Shown here piece after piece: positions 22,384-35,624 of a stretch of DNA of 64,000 nt. The notes beneath the pieces were generated by a model. The model worked only from the letters and a program-made list of their open reading frames with translations, searched no databases and was not told the DNA's origin. This stretch comes from Peribolospora baueri (taxonomy: Eukaryota; Basidiomycota; Peribolosporomycetes; Peribolosporales; Peribolosporaceae). A program made the translations under genes and the position numbers. How positions within the stretch are numbered: position 1 is the stretch's first letter; each line of letters opens with the position of its first letter. The DNA lies in NCBI GenBank assembly GCA_029717555.1, contig JAMDHS010000017.1, forward strand, positions 124,001-188,000, read 5' to 3'.

Positions 22384-23651
22384 GCCGAAGTTGACGGGAC
22401 GGTCAAGGACATAAAGATCGTCTTGCGTCGGCCTTGATTTTCTTCGCTTGCTTCCCTCCTCGCCTTGGCAATTTTTTTTTTCGGATCTGTGGAAGGACAG
22501 GTCTCTTCTGTGTTTTGATCCATGGTTGGATGTGAGGAAGTGTAGTGCAATCGAGCAAGACTCTCATGAATCTGTCGTATATATATATAGCTTCTGGGAT
22601 TGGCCAGTAGTCAGGCTGACCAAAGGTGCCTTTTGCTGGCTTAGATGGATTGTGTTTCCCAGACTCCATCCGGACAGTTTGGTCCATCGAAGGCCGCGCG
22701 CCGCTCAAGCCTTGCGAGGTATGTGAGCCACACACCGAGCGGCAAGAGACGCCGTGTGACAGGCATATCTATCTATCTGATCTGATCGAGCATGGCGCAC
22801 GTGCCATGTCATTTGAGCACGCCATGAGGTCCATCGACGTTCTTCCCAGCCTATACCTACCACACTACTGCTCATTCAGAAAATGCCGTTCGACCTCTGC
22901 GGACCCAAATCAGTTCATGGTCAGATTGGCCAGGTCGATGTGAACGTTTGCACGTCCAAGTAGTCTCTCGCCTCGACACGGGCAGTTGGGGGCGGCACGT
23001 ACACGTGTGTGGAGCCCTTGTACCGCCCATCCTCTCACCGCCAGTACCCCCGCCCGCGCCCGCTGCCTGCATTATGGATACTCCAGTCGGCGGGAAGCTG
23101 GCCTTCTTGGCCGTTCGCACCGCACTTCTTGCTCTTGCGGGGATGGACGGACAGAGACATATCGACGCCAAACGAATCGATTGAAAAATTGAACGTCTTG
23201 TTGTACGCAAGGTATGAATATGTGGAGAAGCACGAGGGCCCGGCCCCTATTTAGCAACATCGGGCGGCCACCGGCCAAGCAAATTCAGAAGGAATGCAAA
23301 ACACCTCCCCCAAGACGCCATCGGACGGAGCATGCGCATCGGGACATGGCCAAGGCGTAAGAGAGATGTACGAGGCGAGATTGGGAGAAACGGAAGAAGT
23401 GCTGGGGGAAAAGGTCACATAGGACTGGTATATAGAAGCGAATTAGATAAAGCAGACCACTGGGAGAGAGGAACTAGCAAGCATGCGGGAGGCGACTCTG
23501 CAGCTGCAACTGTCGGCGACATTCTCCACGCGGCAAAGGCTCATGACGATCACTGAAGGCAGGACGTCGCAAGAGGTATAGGCTCAGGCGTATGCCACCC
23601 GCGTAAAGACGAAAGCGAAATGAAGGCGATCGAAAAGACGGGCGGCGTGTA
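22384..23651. other. Convergent intergenic region, no gene recognised
   Basis: This lies between the 3' ends of the phenol hydroxylase and the oxysterol-binding protein genes. It has lower GC than the genes, a short TATATATATATA run near 22579-22590 and ATCT repeats near 22768-22780. No open frame looks conserved. Confidence 0.45.
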
Positions 23652-26600
23652 TTAGTCCTCCTCGTCGACCGGCTGGGGGAAGATTTCATCGACCTCTTTC
23701 CAATGTGTATCCTTGCCCTGCTTGCGAAATGATCCCACCCTATGCCGAATGGGACATCGAAAAATAGGTCAGGACCGGGCTGTGTCTCTTCGGTGCCCGT
23801 TTCCTGGTAGAAAAATCCGAGCGGCATGAACTCACCTCTCCCTCTCCAGCCAATATTCGAGCTTCTTAGCCGACTTCTCTCCCGCATCAAGACCCTCAAC
23901 GACATAACTAGGCTCCCAATATGACTCTCCCGTATCCGGCTCAGTCCTCCTCGTGAACCACCTAGGCCGATGAGGCGGTAGCTCTCCATTCTCCCTCTTC
24001 CGCCTCGTCTCCCGCTGGTGGTCTTCCAGCCATCCTTTGAGCAAGTTCGCGTGTTCGAACTGGCCTTTCTCGAACGCGTGCTGGTCAGGTCGGAGTCGAC
24101 AGTCAGTGGGCGGGAGGTACGGTTGCAGGCCGGAAGGCAAATGGTTGAGCGTGATCGCGAACGGAGTGAGGTTGAACGGCGCCCGCCTCTTTTCCGAGTT
24201 GCGCCAAAGAAGGAGGTACTCTGGGTTGCTCGCGGAAGGGCCATCTTTGCCGTCCTCGTTGCCGGGCACCTTCGCGTCGGGCTGTAGCTCGCCCCTGCCC
24301 ACGCCCACCTTGCGGGCGACCAACTGGCCGTTCCAGCGTCCTGCAATGTCCCACGCCAGGTTGCCCGACGCGTCGTACACCGCTCCTTTGATCTCGTACG
24401 CGTTCGAACCTCGCCAACCCCGCTGCTTGAACGTCAAAACGCAACGGTCGCCTGTACGATGGTTGGTCACCACCTGCATACCATCCGAGTAACGGTCAGT
24501 ATTTGGTCCAAGTCGTATCATGCAAGAGAGCCGTGAACACGTGGCAAAGAGAAAGTAGTAACACTGCTCACCATGTCCCCGAAGTGATCAATGGTTGGGC
24601 TCCCAAGCACAAACCCGCTGACGCTGGTGGTGACCTTATTCCAAGAGTAATGCTCTTTCACGAATCCGACCTGCACGTCCGGGGGATAGTTGGGCGCCCA
24701 CTCTTGCGGCAGCTTGAGGTCCACGTGCGCCACACCTGTGGGGCGGATCTCGAAGGACTTGCCGAGGAACTTGGACCTGAGGAAAACGAAAGTTCGTCAA
24801 TTGAACGTTGCGCGCAGGACCGGGACTTTCGAAGAGTGGCCACTCGACTGACTTTGCATCAACGCATCCGAAGTAATTCCAAGTAGGCGACTCTGCGATG
24901 CATGCGGATATCGGCTGAGATGGTGGGAAAAGATCCACAGAAGGGTCAGCATTACCTTCCTCTCTCCTCCGGATGAACTGCCGTACTCACCGGATGGTGC
25001 GAGACCTGCTCGCTCATGTACCGATAGTGCTTGTCTAATCTGGCATACTCGAAAGTCTCGCCAAGTAAAGGATTGAAAGGCTTGGCGATGCGACCGATGG
25101 TGCTCGAATAGTTGGACATCGCGAACGCGGCGACGAAGGCGATACGCTTGGTCGAGTCCTCTTGCGCGGCCGCGGCATCGAGGCATTCGGAGAACTCCAT
25201 GTCCTCGGCCATGCGTTGAAGCATCGATGTCGGCTCGTTGAAATAAACGGGGAATGAGATCCTCGTAAGGTCCTTGCCGATGGAGCCTTTGAGAATGGCC
25301 CAGAGACTGCGAGAAGTCCAAACACGGGACGACATAAATAAGCAATTCAGGTGGTCCGATGATACGGTAGACGGCAGGATGACTCACGAAACCGGCGGTC
25401 TGTCATCGTCAGCGAGCGGCATTGTGGTCCTTAGATGCGTGTAAGGAGTAAACGAGTCGAGATTGAGGTTGTTGATGTCTATGGTTCTAGGCCACTCCTG
25501 TTCCCCAGCGCGATCCAGCGGGGTCTCAACTTTCAGCCCTGGCAGGTTTCCGGTCTCGATGGCATCAAAGAAGTCGTCGTCGCCATCCATCTCCGTGTCC
25601 GCTTCTGAGAATATTTCGTCCAGCGCTGCCGCCGAGGATGCTTGACGGAGCGAGCCGGAGGGCGAAGCGAGCGTGTTGTTTGGCGATTCCAGGCGTAGGG
25701 ACGTGAGGGCTGAGGGAAGTGCACCCTCCCGTCGAGAGACAATGGTACTACCAGGGGTCTGCAGTACGTCATCCAAAGCGTTCTTCTTCGGCGGTGGCGA
25801 AGAGGTAGCGGTGGCCGTTGGCGCAGGCGGGGATGTCGGCGGGCTGAATGGCGGGGAGGAAGAGCTCGCAATCGACTCGCGGACCGTGCGCAGCGTCCGT
25901 CGTCGATGCTCCGCCTCCACCGCAGCTTGCCTGAGAGCAGCATCCATCTCGGCGTGCTGTTTCGCTAGCTCCTGCATGTTCTGCTCCCAGAGGTGCTTGG
26001 CTTGAACCTAAACATGGAAGATATCGGGATCAGACGATGCAAGCACTGGGGCTCGACCCTCTCGAATTAACTTACCTCTTGCTCGAATCGCTTGACCAAG
26101 TACTTTTCCCTCTCGTCAACGATGCCCTGATACTCCTTCACCATCTCCTCCAAAGTCTTCAAACTCTGCTTGACTGCATCCATTAGCTGCGAGTCCGCGG
26201 CAGACGACCCACCGTCCACAGGAGAAGTGGCGGGAGGCGGCTTGATGGAGTGAAGCAACTGATGTACCATACCCAGCTGGGTATGAATGGAAGTAGTGAG
26301 GAGGTGGTACCGGTCCTCGTGAGGCGTCTGAACCGTCTTGGAGAATGCATCGCCTATCATGGCCTCGTCGCCCTCCTCGCCATCAGCTTCTGCATCCGGC
26401 TCATCCGCATCTTGATCCTCCGACGGCGAATTGGAGACGACCGAAGGCGTATGTGAAGTGGAGCTGCGCTGTTGCGCTGACGAGGCGCCCAGTGACGCCG
26501 CTCGAGGGCTCTCGAAAGACTTGCCCATGGTCATGGTGGTGTTACCCGCGGTGTCCACACTGAGCAGGCCACTTTGCCGCTGGCCCGCCGATAGAATATC

Positions 26601-28675
26601 GATGGAACCACTACGACTGGGCACCGGTCGATGGGCATCCGAGCGACCCGAATTCAAGCGTTGCTCGCGTTCTTGTCGGTAAAACTCAATGTTCTGTTCG
26701 AGCGCATGGATCCATCGCGCTCGCTCGACGGGATGCGAGCCCCGTATGTAGATCTATTGGGGAGAAACGGGTGAGCGAGACACTGTTGAGCACGCATGGG
26801 TCGTCGCGAAGCAAAAGATAGAGAAACGACGGGCATATAGAAACGTACTTTCGGCCCTTTACTGCCATGCTGCGTACTAGCAACCTCGAATCGATGCTTG
26901 TCGTTTCCATCCGCCTTGACGGTTGCGAAGCGCATGTTGATAGCACCGCGGCTCAATTTGCCCTCGTCCTCCTGGGTGCGATAATATGATAGCACTCCGT
27001 TATCGAGGACGAACCACCGCGTCTTGTAGCCCTGGGCCATGTTCGTCCATTTTTGCTGATTGCCCAAAAGATGTGGAAGGTCAAATGCAGTTCGTTGACG
27101 AAGGCTTGGTAGCTGAGAGGATCTCACCATGTACCCCTTGAGCGAGGGTGCCTTGCCAGGTGCGGCTTGCGCCCGTCGTGCTGCATCGGCACTCGTGACT
27201 GGAGACGAAAGGGTGTAGGGTCCAAACTTTGATATGATAGACACGAGATACACACACACATACACTCACACTGCCGCAGGTATGCCTTTATCTTCTCGTC
27301 CTTGGCTACGTCGATCACGCTCTTTCCTTTCCTATCCCTGGCAAGCACGTCCGCCCCCCTGCGCACGGCCAGTTCAACCATCCTCATGTCCTTGCGCCTC
27401 GTCGCCTCATGCAGGAGTGTGGTCCCTGTCGAAAGGTCTTGACTGTTCAAGTCGAGCACGCGGTAGCGAGGTTGGGAGAGCAGCGATACGAGACGGGCAG
27501 GAGAGTCGGGGACCGAGGAGATGTATTCGGAGAGGGTGAGGAGATATCGGTCGTTATACTCTGCACGAGAAACTGGAGAAAAAAAAACCGAGCATTTGCG
27601 TCATGTTAAGATCAGAAAGTGGCTCATCACCCGTTTCCAAAAGACAAACCGAGCCAACCTTGTATGATCTGAGCTATCTCAGGCCTTTCGGCAATGTCAA
27701 GAGCCTCCTTTCCTTGCCGGTTGCGTATTGTATCGTCAATGTCCTTCTGACCTAGCAGCAAACGGACCACATCAGCACGTCCCATGGAAGAAGCGATGTG
27801 AAGTGGTGTGCTCCAGGTATCCGAATCAAGGGCGTTCACATCGGTGTGCTTGGAGGAAAGAACAAATTCGATCGTCGGGTCTGCATGCACCGGGATCAAG
27901 CGCGTGAGTGAATACATCGATCAAAGTGGAGGAAAGGATGTCAGCAACCACGAGCAAGTCCTAGCGCTCTCAGAAGATGAGAATCCTCACATTCGGCGCA
28001 ACGGATAGCCAGATGCAGCGGACTAGCCAGTTCACTCTTGACCAGCGTTTTCTGATCCGCCTCCTCCGAATCCTTGCCAGCGGTGACGGTGTTCCGCGCA
28101 GATGTGTCTAAGCTACCCTTTCGAGTCGCACTCCGAATGCTGGCCGCCGTGCCGACACGAGAGAGGCCGCGGGAGGGGGGACGGGGGACCGGCGACGACG
28201 ACTGGGAGGCGGCGTACAGAATGGAAGCAGGAACAGAGGTGGTTTGGGAGACCGAAGCGGTCAGGAAGGGCATGATACGTGCGACATCGCCTGGTACAAG
28301 GGCGGACGACAAGGGGAATTGGAATACCCATGTAAGAACATGACACTAAGGCGCGCTCTCTGAGAAGTGGCACAGAAAAGCGAGTCGAATAAAGCTGTTG
28401 GCTCACCGCTTCGCAACGCCTCAAGCAACTTGAACGAGTAAACGGCATCGCTGCCTGCTACGGCGGTGGAAGGGGTCCCCAAAGGGCCGGAGCCAAAGGA
28501 ACAGAACGAGAGTGAGTGCCCGTTCAATCGAAGACGGTGCAGCTTCCGTGCAAAGTTAACAAAAATAATCGCAACCGAGCCATGGGGTGAGGACAATTGC
28601 CGAGTCGCACTCACTCTCCGTCGAAGTTATGATAGAAGAGGCGCGCCCGGCGCCGCCCGGCGTGTTCTGAGCCAT
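23652..28675 (-). CDS. Oxys­terol-binding protein with ankyrin repeats, PH, FFAT and ORD
   Basis: Fourteen exons (23652-23739, 23836-24473, 24572-24776, 24853-24914, 24991-25306, 25388-26007, 26076-26753, 26849-27055, 27128-27198, 27270-27572, 27659-27880, 27991-28290, 28407-28454, 28615-28675) give 1272 residues. Ankyrin repeats span about residues 120-330 (TPLHIASSMGRADVVRLLLG, TTLLHEATRRKDMRMVELAV). The PH domain follows (KWTNMAQGYKTRWFVLDNGV to RARWIHALEQNIEF). A helical region precedes an FFAT-type motif, DDDFFDAIETG, near residue 770. The C-terminal ORD carries the family signature EQVSHHPPISA, split by an intron, and NPLLGETFEYARLDKHYRY. This is the layout of the long yeast Osh1/Osh2 proteins, which move sterols and PI4P at ER contact sites by binding VAP through FFAT. 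Two alternative acceptors (before exon 2 and at 27572) change only one and four residues. Confidence 0.96.
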
Positions 28676-28882
28676 GCGGATATCTCCTTCGAGAGCAGAT
28701 GCTGATCTCGGCTCGCAAAAAGGGGCGGAACTCAAAGCTGAAAAATCCCAAGGCTGAGGTCCAAGAATATGGTCAAAGCGGGGAGAAGAGAGACGATGTG
28801 GAGAGGAAGTTCGCTATTGAGGGGTTGGATGGTGGTGGAGGAAGGGATCCGCCCGCGTCCGTTCCTCTGAACATTGCCCCCG

Positions 28883-28939
28883 CACGTGCCATCGTATCAC
28901 GCTGAAGTCATCGCCACACGTGGCATTATCTTTCACGTG
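28883..28939. promoter_or_regulatory. Three CACGTG boxes upstream of the oxysterol-binding protein gene
   Basis: CACGTG occurs at 28883-28888, 28917-28922 and 28934-28939, all within 57 bp and about 210-265 bp upstream of the start codon at 28675. This is the core site of bHLH factors such as Cbf1, Pho4, Tye7 and SREBP-type regulators. Binding here is inference. Confidence 0.5.
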
Positions 28940-29095
28940 ACAAACTGTGGTTGCCGACGTTTCGGCTGCGGAAGCTGCTTCCGGTTTCCGGCGCAGCAGC
29001 TTCCATTCACCCCATCCATCTATCGATCGAACCTCCAAAAAAAGCATGGTATTCTACAGAGTCCGGTGCGGACTCGGGCGGACTACTTGGCCACA

Positions 29096-30704
29096 TCACG
29101 GTGCCACGCCTACCGCGCCATGCGCGACTGCGTCGCCGCCAGCCGCATTGACCCCGCCCGCGACGTGAGCGACATGGGCAGCGACGCTCGCGGCTGTGTC
29201 CTTCGCCCACCCTGCGGCTGCTTTTACGCCTTGCGCAGCTGCGGCGCGCGTTCGGTCGTCGTCTACGCCCTCCATGTCGAGGAAGAGTGGTTGTGGGTCC
29301 GCAAAGGCCTCGTAGAGGTAGATGAGGCCGAAGAGGAGGAAGAGGCAGGCACCTCCGAGGGTGACTGGCGCATGGTGAGGTGAAAGAGAAAAGACATCAG
29401 CATCAACCGTCCTGGGCGATAGGTCTCTTTCCGAGTACGTGCGACAGTCGATGCGCACCATGTTTTACAGAGATTTTGCTCGCCAAATATCGGCCGCCGA
29501 GCACCGCCAATGATGTGCACAGGGCATGGCCGATCACTGTCCCGATGGTGACAAGGTAGGGGTTCTGACCGAGGTCGAAAGGGAAGCGAGTGTGCGGGGA
29601 TGAGGGAGCGTTCCGACGATAGACCGACCAGGCTCCCTTTAAACCGCTGAACTCACATGTGCAGCTGCGAGAGCGATGGTAGCAATTTGGCTTCGATCTC
29701 CCCACTCTCCGAGGAAGGTCAACACGAACGCCTGAGCGAAGACAGGGCTGAAGAAGAGCTGGCAAAGGTTCCTAGCTCCTTCCTTGAAATTCTGCTTCGC
29801 AGCAGGTTCCCTTTTGTCGCCTAATGGTGGACGGGCCCGACCCCAGTCTCGGGAAACTTTGCTTGCCATGCCAGGCGTGGCGGGTCGCGATGGAGGGAGG
29901 GGCGAGTTGATGGCGTTGACAAAGTGGTCTTCCGTTTGCCCATCTTCGACCTCGCCCCTTCCGGCTTCCAGGGCCTCGAGCGAAATGGCCTCCCCGTTCC
30001 CGTAAACATTCCGCCCTTCCGCCTCCGCCTCCTCTTCCTCGATCTCCTGCTCCGCCTCTCTCAACTCCTCTCTCACCGCTTCCGTACCCCCTTCCATCTC
30101 CAATCCATCCTTGAGCATTTTGGCACCAAACACAAGGAAGAGCACTGATGCTGCGAACTCGGTAAGGGAGCGCGGGATGAGCGAAGGAAGGATATAGCCT
30201 AGCGCTGCGGAGAGGGCAGACATGACCGCTAAGGACAACCATGCGCCGAGGAAGACAGTCACGCGGGCACGGCGCATGGCCAGGATCGCAGCGATGAGGA
30301 ACGTCTTGTCCCCGATCTCGGACATCTGTCGGAGCGGAGAGGTGGATAAATGGAGCAGAGATAATCATCGCAGGTAATGAGAGGACGCTTAGGCGTGAGC
30401 ATGCACCCATTTCCTTGTGCGAGCGCATGTTTCGTCCACCCGTTGATCCATCAAGACAGTCTGTGCTTCCCTGGCTTGACCTAGCAGTGCTAAGTGGGAG
30501 CCGACGTCCACTCCGGGCCCTTCCCTTTACAAAGGGTGCAAGCCTGGGAGTGTTCCTAAGATTTAAGTATGCCGGAATACTCACGACGATCATCGCAAAG
30601 GAATGCCACAACGCTCTCGGATCCGCCTCCAGCAGCGCCTGGAAACGTCGGAGAGAGCTACCGTCGAAGGCCGTGGCGACGACGTCCGGCGTTACCGCAT
30701 CCAT
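29096..30704 (-). CDS. GDT1: Gdt1/TMEM165 family cation:proton exchanger
   Basis: Four exons (29096-29364, 29459-29564, 29657-30325, 30585-30704) give 387 residues from the ATG at 30704. The two hallmark motifs are present: SEIGDKTFLIAAILAMR in the first half and LGEWGDRSQIATIALAA in the second. They are separated by a long acidic and Ser/Pro-rich cytosolic loop. Hydrophobic segments match the usual six to seven helices (LSLAVMSALSAALGYILPSL, IGTVIGHALCTSLAVLGGRY, GGACLFLLFGLIYLYEAF). Family members exchange Mn2+ or Ca2+ for protons in the Golgi and support glycosylation. The frame stays open upstream of 30704 with several more ATGs, so a longer N-terminus is possible. After the last helix there is an Ala-rich tail of about 60 residues. 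Confidence 0.93.
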
Positions 30705-31230
30705 GGCGGGTGTCGAGTACAGGTCCAACCCTCCGTAGACAGGCCAGAGTCCTACGAGAGCGAATTGGGAGGGAAGTGGCTTGAGAAGAGGTCTCCAAGA
30801 GCGGTCGAGCAGAGTGATCTTGGCGAGCAGAAGCGGGCTGTATCGTCCCTTCTTGGTCCCCAGGCTGGACGTGCGCAGTGACTGCGGTCGAGTAGCCGCT
30901 CGGCACGTGATGCGAGAGCGCGACGCGTTGTGCTTGTCCAATGAAGGTCGCTTGCGTGGCTGGTGGTTTCCTGTGCGCATGTGGGTTTGGATCTTCTGCT
31001 CGTGCTGCATCCATCGTCCGACCGTCCTTAGCGCCACTAACATACGGTACATTAACACGTACGCTGACGGACGGACGACAGACCGCTTACTTGGTCTTTT
31101 AAATTTTCTCTCTTCATCGACACACGACCGCGCCTGGCACAACTTCAGTGGCGACCGCCTCAGCTTCATCCGCCAACCGCGCTCACTTACCCGCCGTCGC
31201 AGGAGGAGCTAGACTCGCATCGAGTGTCCC

Positions 31231-34200
31231 ATGAGGCTCCGAAGCAGTCGATCAGTGGACACCGTTCCCACTTCCACTGACTCTCCAGAGAGGGAGGAGG
31301 AGCGAGAGGAGGAGATGGAGCTATCCAGCGACGATGGGGGTTCTCCTTGCCCGATGCTCGCTTCGTCGGTGACAAGCATTCCAGCACCAGATGACACCAT
31401 GCATTTCTCCGAACTTGGCATAGATGAGGAGGGCTTTTGCGCAGAAGGGGTTCAACCTGAACACGCCGAGCACGATGGGAGCCAATTTTCCGCCTTAGAC
31501 GTCCACACGCCATCCAATTCCTGGATCCCGGCGGAATCCAAGCACGGTCTCGAAGCAATCTCTCCCTCTCTCTTTACGACTATGACGCCCAAACCGAGTG
31601 GGCGTGAGAGCGGTTCTCTGCGAAACTACGCGCGTCTTTCAACTACGCTCTCCGTGGAACTCGAGCCTGGGACTGCTGAGGAAAAGGGCGCCGCGGACGT
31701 GGAAGAGGAAGGGGAAGGGGAAGGGGAAGATGAAGCGGAAGCGGAAGCGGAATGGATGGGCACGATGGACGAGGAGGCAGCACAGCGATGTCTCTGCCTT
31801 GAGAAGCTCGTGGAAGAGTCGCGTGTTGAGCTCGCCTTCAAAGAGAACGAGGTCGAGGCCCTGCGTTTGCAGGACGACGTACGACAACATTCTGTCGGGG
31901 CGGACGAGAGAGCAGTCCTTGTTGAGCAACAAGCAGAGCTGGACACCATCCGCGAAACGGCGCGGCGAGCGGCTGCCGATACCCAAGACAGGACGGCCGA
32001 TCTTCAGCGACAGCTCGACGAACGACAAGCTGAAGCCGACAAGACTCTTCGGACGCTTCGCCAGAGAGACCGAGAGATCGCCGCAGCTAAGAGGCTGCTG
32101 GTTGCTCTTGGCGGTAGCCTTCGAGCGGCGGCCTCCGAGTCCGGCCACCATCGCTCTCGTTCTCCATCCCCACTACCTCTGGATTCTCCTGGCTCCAGTC
32201 TCTCCCCCCGGTCATTCCAAGATGATTTAATAGACACGATCGAGCAAGCACGGATGGAGTGGCAGACGGTCCAAGACCAACTGGATTTCCTCCGTGTTGA
32301 ATCAGGTCTTCAGCTCAAGGACCTCGGGTTCACCGTTGAGGCGCAGGAACAGGAGATCAAACACCTCAAGGCCGAGTTACGAATCAAGGCGGAACTTCTA
32401 CATGCCGCGGAGGATGCTAGGCGGGACGCTCGGAGGGAGGTGGAGGAGGTGCACGAGCAGCTCTCCAGTCTTCAGGCCGATTCATCCTCGGTATCTGCTG
32501 TCGACCTCGCCCCATCGGTCGACTCCGACGCATCGCAGGTGCGCGAGCTTGAATATGCGCTGGAGGAGAAGTCCCAACTGATCGAGGCACAGGACCAGAA
32601 GCTTAAGGAGCAGCGGAACGTCCTGGAGGGTGTCCAAGATCAGCTTCGCCACGCCATCCAACAGCGCGAGAGCGTCGAGCGAGCACTTCGAGACAGAGAG
32701 GAGGAGGCGTTTGTCCAATCCGTTTCCGCGGACGCGTCTCGTATGCAAGGACTCGAGTCAGCTCTGGAAGAGAAGTCCCAGTTGGTGGAGGCCCAAGAGC
32801 AGAAGCTCACGGAGCAACGACATCATTTAGAAAGCATGGAAGAACAGCTCCGTCACGCCATTCAACAGCGCGAGGGCATAGAGCGAGCACTCCGAGAGCG
32901 GGAGGAGGAGGCTTTCGGTGCTCAAGAGCGCTTGGAAGCCTCCAGGCAGAGGACAGCGCGCATCGGCGACCTTTTCGACAAGCTCGAAGCCAGGCGGGCT
33001 CGGCTTCACGAACTGACAGCCCGGCACGACGTTCTTCAGCGCGGCGTCAAGGACGGAGCGGACCACATCGCGGGATTGGAACATCGGCTGTCGGCTTTTG
33101 AGGCCGATGCGGCCGAGTGTCAGCTCTCACATGAGAACATGGCCAGCGTACTAGCTGGAGTGCGACCTGGTGCGCCTGAATCTATGCTAGAAGCCGAGAG
33201 TGACAAGACGGCGATGGACTCATTGCAGCGGGAACTGGCCGAGGCGGTTCAAGAACGGGACGCGCAGAGGGAACAGGTCGCTGCGCTCGAATACAAGCTG
33301 GCGGCGTTAGAGGCTTCTCAGCATGACCTTGAGCAAGAACTCGAGGTTGCGAGGAGCGCAACGCCTTCCGCCAACACGGCGGTTGAAGCGGACCTTCGCG
33401 CTGCAGCGCAGACGTGCAGCGAGCTGGAGCAGGCGAAGGAGAAGCTGGTGGAGGAAATCGAGAACCTCAAGGAAGCTTCCGCTGTTGCGACGCTCGCGGC
33501 TGAGACCAAGTTGCGTGCCACCGAGGAGAAGGCAGCCTCCCTCGAATCTGCTCGGGAAAGTCTTGTAGCTGATCTCGACAACGCCAGGACTGAGACGGAG
33601 ACGCTTAGAGCCGAATTGGAGTCAAGCCTGCGTGCCGCCCGGGACAAAATTACGTTGCTGGAAGACGCTCAACAACGCGTTCGGATGGAGCTCGACGAAA
33701 CGAGGAATGCTCTCTCTGTAGCAAACACTAACTCGGACTCGACGGTACGCCTCGCACAAGAACGGACCAGGACACTCGAGATGGAGGTGGAGCGACTGTC
33801 GATGGAGCTCGGGGGGGCTAGAATGGCATTGTCCACGGTCCAGACGGAATCAGAATCGTCTCTCCGCTTTGCCGAGGAACGGGTCAGATCTCTCGAGGCC
33901 GAAGTGGGACGACTGTTAGCCCAGCTCGAGGACACCAAGACGGCTCTCTCCGCTGCGCTCTCGGAACACGCGGCTACGCAGGAGGCGGAGAACGAAAAGC
34001 TGGCGAATGAGCTCGAGATGACTCGGAAAGCTCTGTCTGAGGCGCGATCGGAAGCGGATTCCATGCGCCTCGCCGAGGACCGGGTCAAAGTCCTCGAGTC
34101 GAGCGAACAGCGGCTCTCCAACGAGCTTGAGGCTGCCGGGGTCATGTCAAGGGAAGCGGAACGAATCGCCGAATCGAAGATCAACAAGGCGCGTGAGACG

Positions 34201-35365
34201 ATCGAGTCTTTGGAGGCGGCTGTCGAGCATCTTCAGGCGGAACTCGGTGCGACGTCATCGGCTGCCGCTGCGGCCAAAGCACAGGCGGAATCGGACCGTC
34301 TCGCGTCTGAGGAGAAGATTAAAGTGCTTGAAGAAGCCCAGGAATCTCTCAGGGATGAGCTTAAGGATGCCAAGGCTGCAATGCCCCCGAAGGACGGACA
34401 GGAGGAAGAAGTCGAATACCTCAAGTCTAGGATCGAGGAGTTGGAGAACGACTTGACAGAGAAGGCAAACGAAGTCGAGGAGGCAGATGACAAGGTACGA
34501 GGGTGTCTTAATTGGAGAGAGTGCCGATGGAGCAATCCTGCCAACGTTTGCCTTCGCTTTCACTACTTTGCAGTTTCTCGCCTCGCTCAAGAACGAAAAG
34601 CGACTCGCTGTTAAAGTCAAATCGCTTCAAGAGAAACTCGAAAAGCTCCAACGTCAGGGAGCTTCCTCGGCCGGACCTTCGCCCTCTCCGCCGTTGCAGC
34701 GACCGTCGCCGCTCCGAGTCGGCGAGACAGTCAGCTCTAAGCCAGAAGAGCCACCGAAAAAGCAACTTCCGGCAGACACAGCCCCGGTGGAGCCCGCTCG
34801 CAGCGTCAACGGGAGCGTCACCCGAAAGAGGGCTTTGCCTGACGAGTTCAACCCCGAGTCGACTTCTCCTGGTCGAGCGTTCACATCTGCGCGTCCCATC
34901 CTCCTACCCAGCTCTCATCGGACTACGACCAGCAACGGCTTCACTCCCGTCCGCCGGAGCAAGACTGCATCGCTCAACGGTGGTCAGCGTCAGGCGTCCG
35001 GACTCCGACAAGAGGTCTTCTCGGCCCCCGCGAACGGGGAGAACACATATCCGCCCACGCCAGGTCGATCGAAGGTTGCTCGTACGCGCGGTACTGAGCG
35101 CGGCGCTGAACACACCGAACCGAGCCCTGTGAAGAAGACGGTCTCGAGTCGACCGGTCGTTTCGCGTCCGAAATCGCCGACCAAATCAAATGTGCATGCT
35201 GTTCAGCCTGTGGTCAAAAAACTTGCAGACAGGACAAACACGGCGGAGGTTCCTTCGCCAGGGGTAATGACTTCGGCAAAGACACCTCTCAAGTCTGCGG
35301 CGGACGTGGGTGCCGGGCCAGAGGCGATCATGGCGCGCCTCAAGGCCATGCAGCGAAGGTTGTGA
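31231..35365 (+). CDS. Large coiled-coil protein, function unknown
   Basis: Two exons, 31231-34494 and 34574-35365, give 1351 residues. An acidic N-terminal region (about 190 residues, with an EGEGEGEDEAEAEAEAE-like run) is followed by about 950 residues of almost continuous Glu/Leu/Arg/Ala-rich coiled coil. The tail is Ser/Pro/Lys-rich and basic, ending AIMARLKAMQRRL. Within the coil, a 68-residue unit is tandemly duplicated (residues about 433-568), and a looser repeat of about 40 residues with LE-E-L-A spacing follows (for example SSLRFAEERVRSLEAEVGRL). The architecture suits a structural or tethering protein at a spindle pole, cell cortex or vesicle site. No family-specific motif allows a choice. 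It is divergent from GDT1. Confidence 0.88.
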
Positions 35366-35624
35366 GCTTGCAACCCCTCGGACCTTGAAATGCTTCTTCT
35401 CTCTCTTGGAGAATGCAAGGATCGGTTCTGTAAAGTATGGTGGACGACCGAGCTGCACTTGTACACTATATTGCTCGCATCGAATTCGACGAATTGGCTG
35501 CCTCGTAGATATCTAATTTTATCTTTCAAAGGGCATTCATGGGGATTGTGTGTCCCGCACGACTCGCAGGTTGTGATTGGCTGTTGCGGACGTAGGACTC
35601 GGTACAGGAATACGGAGTCACCTG

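Noticed and set aside
24400-24425. GTTCGAACCTC as a tRNA B box
   Set aside because: It lies within a conserved exon of the oxysterol-binding protein and has no tRNA structure around it.
27234-27290. CA/TG repeat near 27250 as a separate microsatellite element
   Set aside because: It is short, interrupted and part of an intron of the oxysterol-binding protein gene.
29772-31169. 465-codon minus-strand frame
   Set aside because: Its left part is a shadow of the GDT1 exon in another frame. Only the 30585-30704 segment, and perhaps some upstream codons, belongs to GDT1.
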